From: Physocladia obscura
Taxonomy: Eukaryota > Chytridiomycota > Chytridiomycetes > Chytridiales > Chytriomycetaceae
Assembly (NCBI GenBank): GCA_027596945.1
Contig: JADGJH010000488.1
Location: 1-17,904, forward strand
DNA length: 17,904 nt
Reading direction: 5' to 3'
Of this stretch, positions 1-9,494 are shown in pieces. Every line of letters starts with the position of its first letter. The stretch's first letter is position 1. A model generated the notes under the pieces. The model had not been told where the DNA came from. It saw nothing but the letters and a program-made list of their open reading frames with translations, and did not search any database. A program made the position numbers and the translations under genes.

Positions 1-181
1 AAAAAAACTCAACGATATTTCTTCAACATCAATCACCGTCCGGATCTGATCAACAAACTCAACACTGTCCTCACAATATCTGAAAAACAGCTTCAACACA
101 TCCATGCTCCCGTCCGAAAAATAAAAAAATAAAATCCCGAATTCTTGTGCATCATCTTGAAAACACTTATTTTTTTTTAAA

Positions 182-1387
182 TCATTCTCTTTCCTCCTAA
201 AAAAACAAAGAAAAAAAAAAGCATCGTTGTCAAAATACCTGAACGCGATCAAAAGGCTGAAAAACTTTCGCATGCCCGTCAACCACAACTTCCACCGACT
301 CCCGCGTTTTCATCGCCGCAGCTGCGTCCTCCACGGGCTTCATGTACACGTTGTCCGCGTCGCCCGTGTACTCATACGCAGCCAATTCAAGTTTCACAAA
401 GTCTGAAATGTCTGTTGGTATCGTTTTTTTTTTGGCTGTTGCTGTTGCTGTTATTGGTGGGATTGTTTTATTTGTTGGCGGTGATAAGTCTACTGATGAT
501 GATGGAGTTGCCGGACGTTTTCGCAGCGGTTGCGGGGACGATTGCTGTGGGTTTTGGTGTATTGGTTGTGCTAGTAGCGGTGGTAGTGGTACTAATGACG
601 GAAAAGCGGTAGTAGGACGAGATGTGGAATTAATTGAGAAAGGTTGGTTCAACGGTTTTGAAAAAAACGATCCGTTTAAGAGCGGATTTTTTAGCTTCGC
701 AGGCATATTTGCAGCGCGCGGTGCGGTGATATTGTCGGTGGATATGGCAACGACGGTGGTTTTAATTGGTCGCTTTTCTTCGGAGTTCGCAATTACTCGC
801 TCTTCTTCAGAGTCGTCAATCACGTGAACTATCGATACAGTCGACAAATATTTTTGTGTTTGCTCGCGAGTCATCGAGTTTGAGTTATCTTTTACTTCAG
901 CGCGGTTAGATACAGTTGATTTCAACAAGTCGGTAACAGATTGATTGGGCAGTGTGTCCAGTTTCGTAAGAGACCGTTTTTTGTGCCGTGCAATTACTGG
1001 AAAACGAGTTCATTTCAGATCAGCAAGATAAAGTAGTCAGGAAAGAAAAAAAAGAATCAAACATCGTCCGGCTTTCTCAAATTCTTCTTCGTTAATTGGA
1101 TCATTGGGATCTTCGCCGGTGGCAACAAAGGCTGTTGATTTTTGGTTCAAAGTACTGTTGTTGTTGTTGTTGTTGTTGTTGTTCTGATTTCGTCGCAATT
1201 TAACCGCATTTTTTGCTATAAGAGACGAGGCGATAGTGTTGTCGTTTCCGGTATTATTGGGGTTTTTTGTTTGCATTCTGTGTGCGACTTTTTGGATAGT
1301 TGGCGAGCCAGTATTAACGCTGTTTTTCGCAAAAGTCGCTGCAGATTGTTTACTCATTATGCGCGTCCTATCTGCCGGAGACTGCAT
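182..1387 (-). CDS. Unrecognised low-complexity, probably disordered protein; spliced, 3' end uncertain
   Basis: I do not recognise the family. The start is the ATG at 1387-1385 (MQSPADRTRIMSKQS). Exon 1 is 1063-1387 and exon 2 is 239-996. The 66-bp intron (997-1062) runs from GTTTGA to TTTTCCAG and joins in phase 1, which supports the model. The protein is rich in Asn, Ser, Thr and Pro, with a nine-Asn run from a GTT/AAC microsatellite, a basic stretch (RHKKRS) just after the splice and an acidic patch (DDSEEER). The last about 60 residues of exon 2 look more ordered. A donor CAG|GTATTT ends exon 2 at 239. Splicing to TTTTTTTAG at 197 gives EERE and a TGA at 182 (365 residues), but that intron is only 42 nt. 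The alternative is a 73-nt intron to position 165 and an open frame that leaves the window. The next gene lies 78 bp away, divergent. Confidence 0.6.
1156..1184. repeat. GTT trinucleotide microsatellite
   Basis: About ten GTT units lie within exon 1 of the minus-strand gene, where they encode the poly-Asn run. The length is expected to vary between strains without shifting the frame. Confidence 0.9.
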
Positions 1388-1465
1388 TATTAATATTGCG
1401 ATATATGTTTTTACAGAGTGGTTTTTGTTTCCTTTTTTTTTTTGCTTAGAATCGAAATTGAAGAG
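1388..1465. promoter_or_regulatory. Shared divergent promoter region
   Basis: Only 78 bp separate the two divergent start codons. The stretch is AT-rich and contains a T-run of about twelve bases. Both 5' UTRs and core promoters must fit here or overlap the neighbouring coding exons, unless an undetected upstream non-coding exon exists. No TATA box or named factor site was assigned. Confidence 0.6.
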
Positions 1466-2327
1466 ATGAACAATCATACCAAAAACAAAAATACGACGAA
1501 ACGGAAACCGACCTTAAAACAACGCAAGAAACTGAAGAAAGAGCACGGATTATCCAATAGTAATGCTCCCGCGATTCAAACTCTATCAGTGTCGAGTTCT
1601 CGCGGTCCATCAATTCTTGATACGTTGCTGAACGTGAACGCTACACCGAAAACTACATTCCGCGTTTCTACTGCCTCAAGCGGTGAGTTTTTGTTTTTTA
1701 ATATTTAAGACCAATTCGTTTTTTATTTATTTTTTTATTACTTATTTCACTCAATCTTTTTTTCATTATGCTCGTGTTGTGCTCGTTCACTTGTTTCAGT
1801 TCTATCAAAAGTCACCGATTTTCTACCAAAACTAAAAACAGCCAACGAAGAACTTATGCAAGCACTTGAAAGCGGTACTGCAAATGTTAATATCGAAAGC
1901 ATTCAGGAAGGTCATCAGCACATTGAAATGGTTTAATTTTTTTTATTTAACATAAAATCTGTAACTGACATTGAATTTTTTTTTTTTTTCTTAAACTCCC
2001 TTCACTTTTTAGGATCTTGGTCTTGGAGTATTTGATTACGCACCCGAAGATTTAAACAAAATAGCAATTCCTGAGCAGGAAATTGTGATTGGACGGGCAA
2101 AAAGTAGTAGCAGCGATTCAGATAGCAATAATTCAGATACGGACGAGTACGATATCCAAAAAGTTTTACTGAAACTGAAATCAAATCGCAAAAACAAAGA
2201 TTATGGCGAAGATAATGCAGATGCATTCTTGATAAGAAAAATACGAGAAAACACAAAACTTAAAAATGGCAACACTGATTATATCAACAAAAAAAACGCG
2301 AAGCCGAAAATCCAAGTTCTTGATTGA
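1466..2327 (+). CDS. NOPCHAP1: NOPCHAP1-like (DUF4598) box C/D snoRNP assembly chaperone
   Basis: Three exons, 1466-1682, 1800-1930 and 2013-2327, give 220 residues. Both introns have clean signals (GTGAGT to TTTCAG, 117 bp; GTTTAA to TTTTTAG, 82 bp) and compatible phases. The N terminus is basic (KRKPTLKQRKKLKKEHG). Residues about 73-125 carry the family core: a FLPKLKTANEEL helix, then VNIESI, then IEMDLGLGVFD. An acidic Ser/Asp stretch follows (SSSSDSDSNNSDTDEYD), and the protein ends KPKIQVLD. This order of a FLPxxxxAN helix, an NIE motif, a hydrophobic-acidic middle and a terminal K.KI.VLD matches what I know of human NOPCHAP1 (C12orf45). That protein links NOP58 to the R2TP/RUVBL1-RUVBL2 machinery during box C/D snoRNP assembly. 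The function is inferred from family resemblance. The start is the only ATG in frame before the first intron. Confidence 0.8.
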
Positions 2328-2625
2328 AGATGTTTGTATTGATAATAAAAGGTGTTTATCTGGTATCTGGTGTCTGATTTCTTGTTGGCGCAAAAAGCAA
2401 TTTGGAGAATCTCCTCATACGTCGTTGATAAATATTTGTACTCAATTGGATAACCGACTACGTGCTTTACGGACCAACGTACGTGACGCCGTCCCCTTCG
2501 TCGACGCTGACACCGACATCGTCGTATGTGGTGCCTGTAGTGGTTGCGCCGACGCCCTCGCATGGGTTGGGACGGGCGGAGGATGTAGCGTCCTGGGGAG
2601 TGATCATGGTGCTAAACCTCTCTAA
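2328..2625. other. Intergenic stretch with an ambiguous GC-rich island
   Basis: Positions 2460-2600 are clearly richer in GC than their surroundings. Two readings compete. On the minus strand an open frame (about 2467-2676, internal ATG at 2607) uses mostly C-ending codons and includes FYGTNPLERFSTM and GATTTGTTYDDVG. On the plus strand a Pro/Ser/Thr-rich frame (PSPSSTLTPTSS) could belong to the start of the pseudogene that follows. I cannot decide between them, so no gene is called. Confidence 0.4.
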
Positions 2626-5292
2626 TGGGTTAGTGCCATAGAAATCCCTTGGAAGCCTAATTTTCTTGAGATCTCTCTTTTAAAAAGAATTACTCTATCA
2701 TATGTTATCCCTGCCGGACACAACAAAGGAAACTCGGGCTCAGGCTCTTCAACAACAACTGCAACAGTTACTGGGTCTGCTAGCGGTTCAGGCAGTGGTG
2801 GTAGTGGCAGTAGTTCTGGATCTGGCAGTGGAAGTGGGAGTGGGGTGGTTCAGGCAGCTCAGGGGTTCCTCAGGGGTTACTCAGGCGGTCCTTCAGGCGC
2901 TTCCGGCTTCGGTTCGGGCAGTGGTTCTTCTGGTGGTAGTGGCAGTAACAGCGGTAGTGGTTCAGGAAGTAGTGGAGGTTCTGGTTCTGGTTCTGGTTCT
3001 GGCAATGGAACAGCGACTGGAGGAAGCGGCGGCGGAAGTGGGAGCGCAAACAGCACTGCGAATTCAATCATTGTCCCTCACACGGCAACTACATCTGCTA
3101 GTATTACTTCTATTGACCACACTGCGTTTCCTTCAGTACGGCAACAACAATCAAAACCTTCCTTAGAACACTATCTCCATTGCCATCATTCCAGCAACTA
3201 GTTCTTCTTCGAATCTCGGTACTCCCGTCATTTTTTGCATTGCCATTGGCGCTATTGTCTTTGTCTTTTTTTCGCTGCCCTCTTATACTGCTACCACAAA
3301 AGACAAGTCTCTGACTCAACTCTTCTGCTCACTTCTGCTGCCATGGCTCAATCTTTCGGTACTTCTCATATTATCTACTTGCGAATGGGAGCGAGCAAAA
3401 AAAAAAAAATTAAGCGACGAGAATACGTTGTATCCGCATCTTCTCTCAAAACAAAAAGTATTAACAAAAAAAAATTTATTTATTGATTCAGGTGGCGCAG
3501 GTGGCGCAAGTGGCGTATATAGCGCAGACAGTCCGTATCAAGAATCATCACAGTTTCTTGCTGTTGGCGATGTTGGTATTGCTAGCACTGGTAGTTGTGT
3601 TGGTAGCAGTGGTACTGGAATTGGTGCTGGTACCGGTTTCACTGAAGGCGCTGCTGAAAATAATGCCTCAATTGCTGGCGCTACAATTATTGGCGGCAGT
3701 GCTGCTGTCTTTGCCGCAGCTGCAGCAGACTCGCAGCATGATGAATACAGGAAAATTATTGCTGAACAAGAAACTTCAACAACAACAGCAAGCACAATGA
3801 CAGTCACAAACATAACGACTTCAGGTGGGACATCGTCATTTGCAAGGTACGACATAGGCGCGATTCTTGCGGCAGGTGACGCGGCTGATGCTGGCGTTGA
3901 AGTCAGCGGTCTTGGTAGTGACAGTGTTGAGGTTGTATTGCTGCAAACACTGTTGTTGCTGGTATATATAGCTGCAGCATCTAACAGCAAGAAAACTTTT
4001 AAGATCGAACGGAGGGTTGCTGGAGAAATGGAAGAAATCATTGCTACTAGTCTCGCTGTTGGTGCGACTGGTGGTGCTATTGGCGCAAATGGAAGCAGAA
4101 GTAGTTGCAGAAGCAGAAGTAGTGGCAGAAGTAGCAACAAAACTACTGGTGTGATTGCTATTCCAATCAACTAAAGCTCAGCCGCTGCCGCCGCGTCAAC
4201 TCCCAAAAACCATTTCAAGCTGGAAAAAAAAAATCAAAGAAGACGTTGTTATCGGTGCTGTGAGTGGTGCTGTTGCCGGCGTAGCTGTCGCAGGTGCTGC
4301 TGCCACGGCTAATAGTTCTGAGACGAACAAGAGGCACTTTAAACTCGAACTTAAAGTTGTTGAAGACGAGCAAGAGGAAGCGTCCTTGAGCAGAATGACA
4401 GGGAATCGAAACGAGTCGTTGATGCTGAAAAAAATTACCAATGTCACCACCGGTGCAGCTTCTACTGCCGCCGTTGCTGTCGCTGCTGCCACTTAACAAC
4501 AGCAACAGAAGTAAAAGAAACATGTAACAATCGAACGCATGGTAAAAGTTGACCGAGAAGAAGAGATAATTAGTGAAACCACAGCCAGCACATTCAGCAC
4601 TACTGCCTTTGTAAACGCTGAAACAAACAACCCAAACTAACAACAAATCAAAACGACCTTCACGACCGAAAACGAAATCACTGCCAAGACCTTGAAGAAG
4701 AATTCATTCCCGACCAAAAAACCGACCAAGAACGGCTCGTGCGCCACTCCGGAATTGAAGGCGAAGTTCCTGCTGCCATTGCCATTATCGCCACCAAAGA
4801 CCAAACGCAACCTCTCAAGAAAAAAACCTAGCATACTTTGTGACGTGGACGTCCCGAACTTGAACGCATACGTTTCGCCACCCACAAACACGCATGTGGT
4901 CGTACGCGGTTTCCATGGTGTGTGCGTGCGCCGACGAACTGACACTTGAAGTTGCCGACATTGTTAGCATCGAGCGCACTTTCGAAGATGGGTAGGCACG
5001 TGGCCAGGTATTGTCGAAGCGGCACAAGCGCGGCATGCTTCCCGTGACAGTGTTGACGCGGCAGAAACCTGGCGCGTCGCAGAGCGTGGCGATTTGTGAG
5101 ACGAAAAAAACTACGTTTATTGCGCGCAAGCGGTCAAGTAATAGTTCGAATTCAATCACCGAGCAGATTTATCCGCATCAGCTACCTGATCGAAATGCGA
5201 GTATTGTGGAGGCGGGCGGAGCTGTTGAAACAGGCTCAAGGACTGAGCAATTTGGGGTTGCGCAGTTGAGAAGTCGGTGGGAAAAGAACTGA
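2606..5292 (+). pseudogene. Broken membrane protein: Ser/Gly-rich stalk, TM segment, degenerate repeats, C-terminal SH3 domain
   Basis: The parts follow each other on the plus strand in changing frames. A possible LRR remnant (LNLSNGLVP, KSLGSLIFLRSLF) at about 2612-2710 has two stops. A Ser/Gly-rich stalk occupies 2716-3060. A membrane segment (VIFCIAIGAIVFVFF) lies near 3220-3270, with a one-base frame change in a T7 run, then a basic YCYHKRQ stop-transfer. A phase-consistent intron (3359-3491, GTACTT to GATTCAG) leads to a Gly/Ala-rich cytoplasmic part. From about 3990 there are four or more degenerate units of the type FKIERRVxxExEEII. An SH3 domain (ADELTLEVADIVSIERTFEDG, then RGMLPVTVL) spans about 4884-5055. 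Its conserved Trp codon is TAG at 4993-4995. Further damage includes in-frame stops at 4172 and 4494 and a frame change at an A10 run (4224-4233). A surface sensor or adhesin linked to SH3 signalling is a guess from the architecture. Confidence 0.7.
2734..3057 (+). repeat. Ser/Gly-rich coding repeat tract
   Basis: Imperfect GGT/GGC/AGT/TCT codon repeats encode SGSGSGGSGSSSG-type sequence. One frame is open from 2626 to 3201, so selection on this frame was probably recent. It would make a flexible, potentially O-glycosylated stalk in front of the membrane segment. Part of the translation is interrupted by VVQAAQGFLRGY at 2845-2880. Confidence 0.85.
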
Positions 5293-5788
5293 GCGTAAAA
5301 TAATAATTCTGGAGAAAAGGTGAAGACAGGAATATGATTTATTATTCATATCATTTATTTTTTGCTTTTTATTTTATTATTATTCCATTTCTCCACCTTT
5401 TTTTTCACCTTATTCTTTTTTTCTTTTTCGGTTTCTTTTTTCTTTCTCTTTTTTCTGTTTTTTTTTGGATGATTATGGTTTTAGAGGGTTGAAAATTAGA
5501 GTTTTTTAAAAAATTTTCATTTTTTTTTGTTTGCTGGAATTTGTCAAAATTTTTTTTTGTCAACAAACCAAAAAAAATTGATCATATAAACCAAAATTTC
5601 AAAATTTTAAATTTCAACTTAAAAATCATTTGTCAAGATTTTGATGAATCAAATTTTCTAACCCACGCGTACACAGCATTTCTGAATAAAACTAAAATTA
5701 AAAATAAAAAATAATGAAACTTATTAAATAAATAAGTGGCATATAATATGCACACAGTACATTTTGACTTCGAAAACAAAAAACAAAA
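5293..5788. other. Gene-free AT-rich stretch with long T tracts
   Basis: The segment is dominated by T- and CT-rich runs (5345-5480) and poly-A/poly-T patches. No open frame, RNA gene or recognised repeat was found. It separates the SH3 pseudogene from the next decayed coding region. Confidence 0.6.
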
Positions 5789-7456
5789 AAAGTCCTTCGT
5801 TCTATCTTTACATGCGACACTGTCTCAAAAATTGCCTTAGCACTCCAAAAAGCTTGTATTGTTGCCAAATTACATAGTGTAAGCCTATTTGCTACTTTCT
5901 TGTCTCAAGAAGCACTTATTTGAAAATACAAAAATGCAAAAGGCAGAAGATCTTTAAGGAAATTACTAACCTGACCAAAAAAGACCATACTATTTTTGCC
6001 ACCAATCATAAAAAGTTAGTTGAGGCAAGAAAATTGACCTACAAAAAAATTTTGAAGCACCCAGAGCACTCTGATGATCATAGTATTTTCACTGATGCTG
6101 AAGAGCTGGTTTTTGTTTTCTTTCTACATACAAGAGCCCACCGTGACACAGGATGGTTGGCAGAGGAGTGGTATTCAGGTTTCACACAACAAAAAAATGT
6201 GATCAATATCAATAATTTGAAGGCTATCTCAGTGGTATATACCAATTGTTTACTTCATGGGCTGAACATATTCAATCTTGACAAAATAAGAATCAAATTG
6301 CAAAATGAACTCACAGTCAAAAGCCATTATGGCTCCATTTATTTATGATCTAAATAAGCTTCATGGAGAAAGAAGTCCATCTGCTAGCTTCATTCCATTT
6401 GCGACAGCTAGCAATGAGAAATTAATTTTTTGTTTTGCCACTAAAATATGGGAACATGCAATTACCACATGAAGAGACCTAATTGCGTCACAACAACATC
6501 ATACCAACACTATTTGCATACAGTGAAAGCAAATGCTTGACAGAGGCACAATAGAAATTTTGTTTTGGCAGACATGAAACAAATTTGGTCAGTTTTATAT
6601 CCTGGGCTTATACCAAATAATCTCAGTGTCAACAAAACTATTTATGTTTTTTTGTTTCTGTGCTTTGAGACAAATATCCAAAGGTTTGTTCTGCCACATG
6701 CTTTTTTCATAATATGAAACAAAGTTCTGTTGACTTTACTAAAACAGAAAAGTTTGCTGCTGATTCACTTGACAAACTTGGAGAGGAACTAATCCTCATT
6801 GCTTTAGAAGCTGGCTTATTTACTATCTCAAAGATTATCATTCAAGCAGACAGGGATCTTTCAGTTTGACAAAGAAAAAATTGTTGATGCAGCAATGCTC
6901 AATGTCAATACCCGATCAGCAAAAATTCAAAGTGCTCAAGAAGCTGTGAATATTGTGATCAAAGTCTTTAGAAAGTATAGTGCTGGATCATCAGTTAAAA
7001 AGGTAACTGTAAAGCCAGATAAGATTGTGGAGATTGAGAAAGTGTATTACAGTCAATGGAGTTCAATCAACCCAGCATCATGCCCTGGATAAAAAGATTG
7101 CCAAAGCCGTAACTATTGCAAAGAAGAAAAAAGACAAAGCAATGGTAAAAATTAATTGTGAGAATACTCTTTTGGTCCAAAAGGTTGTTGAACATTGCAA
7201 TGGAAAAATAAATGAAGTACAATACGCAGATAAATAGTACAATGGGACAAAGTGGTTCTTGTGTCCAGTTTGTGAAGTTTTTTGCATAGGCACTGCTCAT
7301 AAACAGACATGTTTTAATAACAATTGTTACATAAATGCAAATACATGTCTTAATTCCTGTAAAAAAGAAGTTGGGTTTTCTGAATCTGATTTGTCGGTAA
7401 AATTTGATACAGGAAGGTTTGTGTTTTCTGTTGTGAGGTTTGTACTGATTGAGTGA
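5789..7456 (+). pseudogene. Decayed unrecognised coding region, probably from a mobile element
   Basis: Protein-like pieces follow in the same direction in changing frames. A stretch from 5789 to a TGA at 5921 includes KIALALQKACIVAKLHSV. The longest piece (to 6348) includes AEELVFVFFLHTRAHRDTG and GWLAEEWYSGF. Further pieces near 6570-6710 (KQIWSVLYPGLIPNN), 6720-6870 (LGEELILIALEAGLF), 6885-7092 and 7085-7237 follow. The last piece (7240-7456) has a Cys-rich cluster, CPVCEVFCIGTAHKQTC, that could bind zinc. Base composition is more AT-rich than in the intact genes. I recognise no family. Partial similarity of its 3' end to 12836-13090 suggests a dispersed element. An ancestral gene of roughly 500 codons is an estimate from the span. 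Confidence 0.55.
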
Positions 7457-7530
7457 TGAATGCAGGTTTATAAGTTTTTGTACCTGTTTATTGACTTTGG
7501 AATTCATCTTATAAATCAGAATTTGAATCA
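7353..7530 (+). repeat. 3' segment shared with 12836-13090 (copy 1)
   Basis: Matching blocks appear in the same order in both places: TTCCTGTAAAAAA, AATTTGATAC, TTTGTGTTTTCTGTTG, TTTGTACTGATTG and TTGACTTTGGAAT, ending near TAATCAG or ATAATCAG-like sequence. Here it covers the end of the decayed coding region and the following 70 bp. Confidence 0.7.
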
Positions 7531-7726
7531 CCTTCTGCAAAGCTTACACTTTCACGTCAAGTAAAAATTTATTGGATCTCTTCTTGTAGGCATAACGAAC
7601 ATTCTGTACAGATGTAAATTATAGACTTCAAATATAACACAATGGAAAATTAATTGCTAATCCTCACTCATTTCAATTTCTGAAACCCCAATCAACTAAA
7701 CCACCATTATCACCAGCGGCAAACGC

Positions 7727-9259
7727 ATGAATACAACAACAATTTATGAAGCGGCTAAGACCACATGGGGTGAATACGCAGCAACAAACCGAGTGGCTTT
7801 TTTAGGGAAACTCGGCGTCTCTGGCGCGATCATTAAACTTGTCCGGTTGAATATGAATGGACTTTTACTCGATTGGTGGGGCTTTCTCGGTATACCCGTC
7901 GCATTCCGTAGTGCCTTTTTCTGGTTCTCTTTCGCCCTTGAGGCAGTAAATCTTGTGATCGCACTGTCTTCGCTGTTGTCAGATCCGAAGCGTGACTATC
8001 CGGAAACTCTAGTCTATTTTACGTATGTTCTCTACAATAGCTACCCTCTTATGATCAAAGCAGCTGCCAGCAACGCTTTATCTGGCTTGATCTTTAGTTA
8101 CATCATTGTTCTGCCTGTTGGAATCATCGGCCTAGTTGCCATTGCAACTATATATCAGGCGGATGACGATCCAGGGAACTATGCCGCAAAAGTCGGTGTC
8201 TTCTGCCTTGTCGCTGCAATTATTGGCACAATATTTTTTGGCTTTTTCAATAGTTTGTGGAAGGATACGGTCACAAAATCCTATTATAATAGCACATCAA
8301 AGCAAACGATTTACGTTTCGACATGCACTTGGTTTGGATTCATCAAGCAAAAAAGATTTTGGAGTAGAAGTCCAGACTCTTCGATTCAAGATTTTGTAAT
8401 CAGTCGCCACCAGCCATTTTACATTCTTCATAAATTTATGCCCAGACTTTTGATTAATGTATACTACGTTCTGACTGTAACAGCAGTTTCCCTTCATGTT
8501 GGCATCTGGGAGTTTCCTTCTGGTCTTGGATTTGACACTGTCGGTGGATCAATTTCGATTGCATTGCAGATTGCTTCTATGGTTGGATTTTTTTCGCTTC
8601 TTGGCGACTTGTATAATCTGGTGAAAACTACAATTTCAAAACGTAAACACCCAGAAAATGTTGTTGCCCCAGGCTCTATCGATATTGAAGCCTTTTTAAA
8701 AATCATGGAAGAGACAGCGGGAAACATGCAACAAGAATTTGAAGAGGGAAATTTATCCCATTCAATCAGTTTTGGACAACACATATGGAGATTTTTCCGC
8801 AAATTTGGACGGACGGGGTACAGATTCCTCCAAAAATTTCTTAACTTCAGTTTTACACATATTCAACCAATTTCAGCCATCATTTATTACAAATTTGCTT
8901 GGAATATGCTTATTGAATGGATTCGTGACTTGTGGATTAAAGCTCCAGATGAAAGCTACACAATGCAGGGGGAGTACCTAACACATACAAGATTTGGCTC
9001 AGTGGTTGAAGAGACTGTTACTACTTCATTTGGTTACAACCAAAATGTTGAAGCGACTGTTACTTTATCTGGTTTCAGCCAAAATGTTGAAGCTGACAGA
9101 TATGCCACTGATGACCAAATTTCGAATACTTCCAACTCGAGCAACAACCAAAATTCCGAAAATCAGGCCAATGTTGCGGATTTGCACAATAAGATTTCTA
9201 TTTCATTCAGCAGTGAAGATCTTGATGAAATTTTGAAAGCTGGAAGTGATGAAGTCTGA
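7727..9259 (+). CDS. Multi-pass membrane protein of unknown family
   Basis: This is a single open frame of 510 residues with no sign of introns or damage. The ATG at 7727 follows an AT/CA-rich leader and is the first in frame. Hydrophobic segments lie at about residues 61-84, 95-112, 117-142, 155-177, 240-260 and 274-298, giving five or six membrane passes. The first 50 residues contain Trp and amphipathic stretches. The region 305-400 is mixed, with an aromatic and basic patch (IWRFFRKFGRTGYRF). From about 405 the tail is polar, Ser/Asn-rich and acidic at the end (SSEDLDEILKAGSDEV), so it is probably cytosolic. A 13-14-residue tandem duplication lies at 427-453. I recognise no family; a transporter, channel or receptor cannot be distinguished. 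The gene stands alone between two mobile-element relics. Confidence 0.85.
   Translation: MNTTTIYEAAKTTWGEYAATNRVAFLGKLGVSGAIIKLVRLNMNGLLLDWWGFLGIPVAFRSAFFWFSFALEAVNLVIALSSLLSDPKRDYPETLVYFTYVLYNSYPLMIKAAASNALSGLIFSYIIVLPVGIIGLVAIATIYQADDDPGNYAAKVGVFCLVAAIIGTIFFGFFNSLWKDTVTKSYYNSTSKQTIYVSTCTWFGFIKQKRFWSRSPDSSIQDFVISRHQPFYILHKFMPRLLINVYYVLTVTAVSLHVGIWEFPSGLGFDTVGGSISIALQIASMVGFFSLLGDLYNLVKTTISKRKHPENVVAPGSIDIEAFLKIMEETAGNMQQEFEEGNLSHSISFGQHIWRFFRKFGRTGYRFLQKFLNFSFTHIQPISAIIYYKFAWNMLIEWIRDLWIKAPDESYTMQGEYLTHTRFGSVVEETVTTSFGYNQNVEATVTLSGFSQNVEADRYATDDQISNTSNSSNNQNSENQANVADLHNKISISFSSEDLDEILKAGSDEV
9005..9097 (+). repeat. Intragenic tandem duplication in the membrane-protein tail
   Basis: A 42-bp unit starting at 9005 and a 39-bp unit starting at 9047, plus a short third start at 9086, encode VEETVTTSFGYNQN, VEATVTLSGFSQN and VEA. 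Both full units keep the frame, and the identity is high enough to suggest a fairly recent duplication. Confidence 0.85.
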
Positions 9260-9494
9260 CAAATCATTCAGCAAATAAAGAGGTCTCATTCAATATCTAA
9301 CACAAGTGGTTATCAAAATTGTAAAATAAATTTCAAATTATTAAGATATGAGTATCTCGACAGATACCAATAGAACAAAATCAGGTGCGTTTTCAAAGAG
9401 TTTTTGAAACTCAATTTAAGATGTCCAAAACTGAAAATTGTTTGAAATAAAGAAGTTTATTGGGAACTGTTAAGAAACACTATGTATTAAACTT

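Noticed and set aside
342..827. Plus-strand open frames over 342-827 and 415-612 with hydrophobic runs
   Set aside because: They are antisense to exon 2 of the minus-strand gene, which has phase-consistent splice sites; the hydrophobic runs mirror its Asn/Lys/Thr-rich codons.
3138..3166. A 29-nt GT-AG 'intron' that would join the Ser/Gly stalk to the membrane segment in phase
   Set aside because: It is shorter than any other intron here and the phase match has a one-in-three chance; a decayed frame is as likely.
3538..4170. A 210-codon minus-strand frame rich in Leu, Ala and Pro
   Set aside because: It is the mirror of the Gly/Ala/Ser-rich plus-strand pseudogene and has no motif of its own.
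4815..5159. Minus-strand frame of 114 codons
   Set aside because: It lies opposite the SH3-coding sequence, whose motif order is much stronger evidence for the plus strand.
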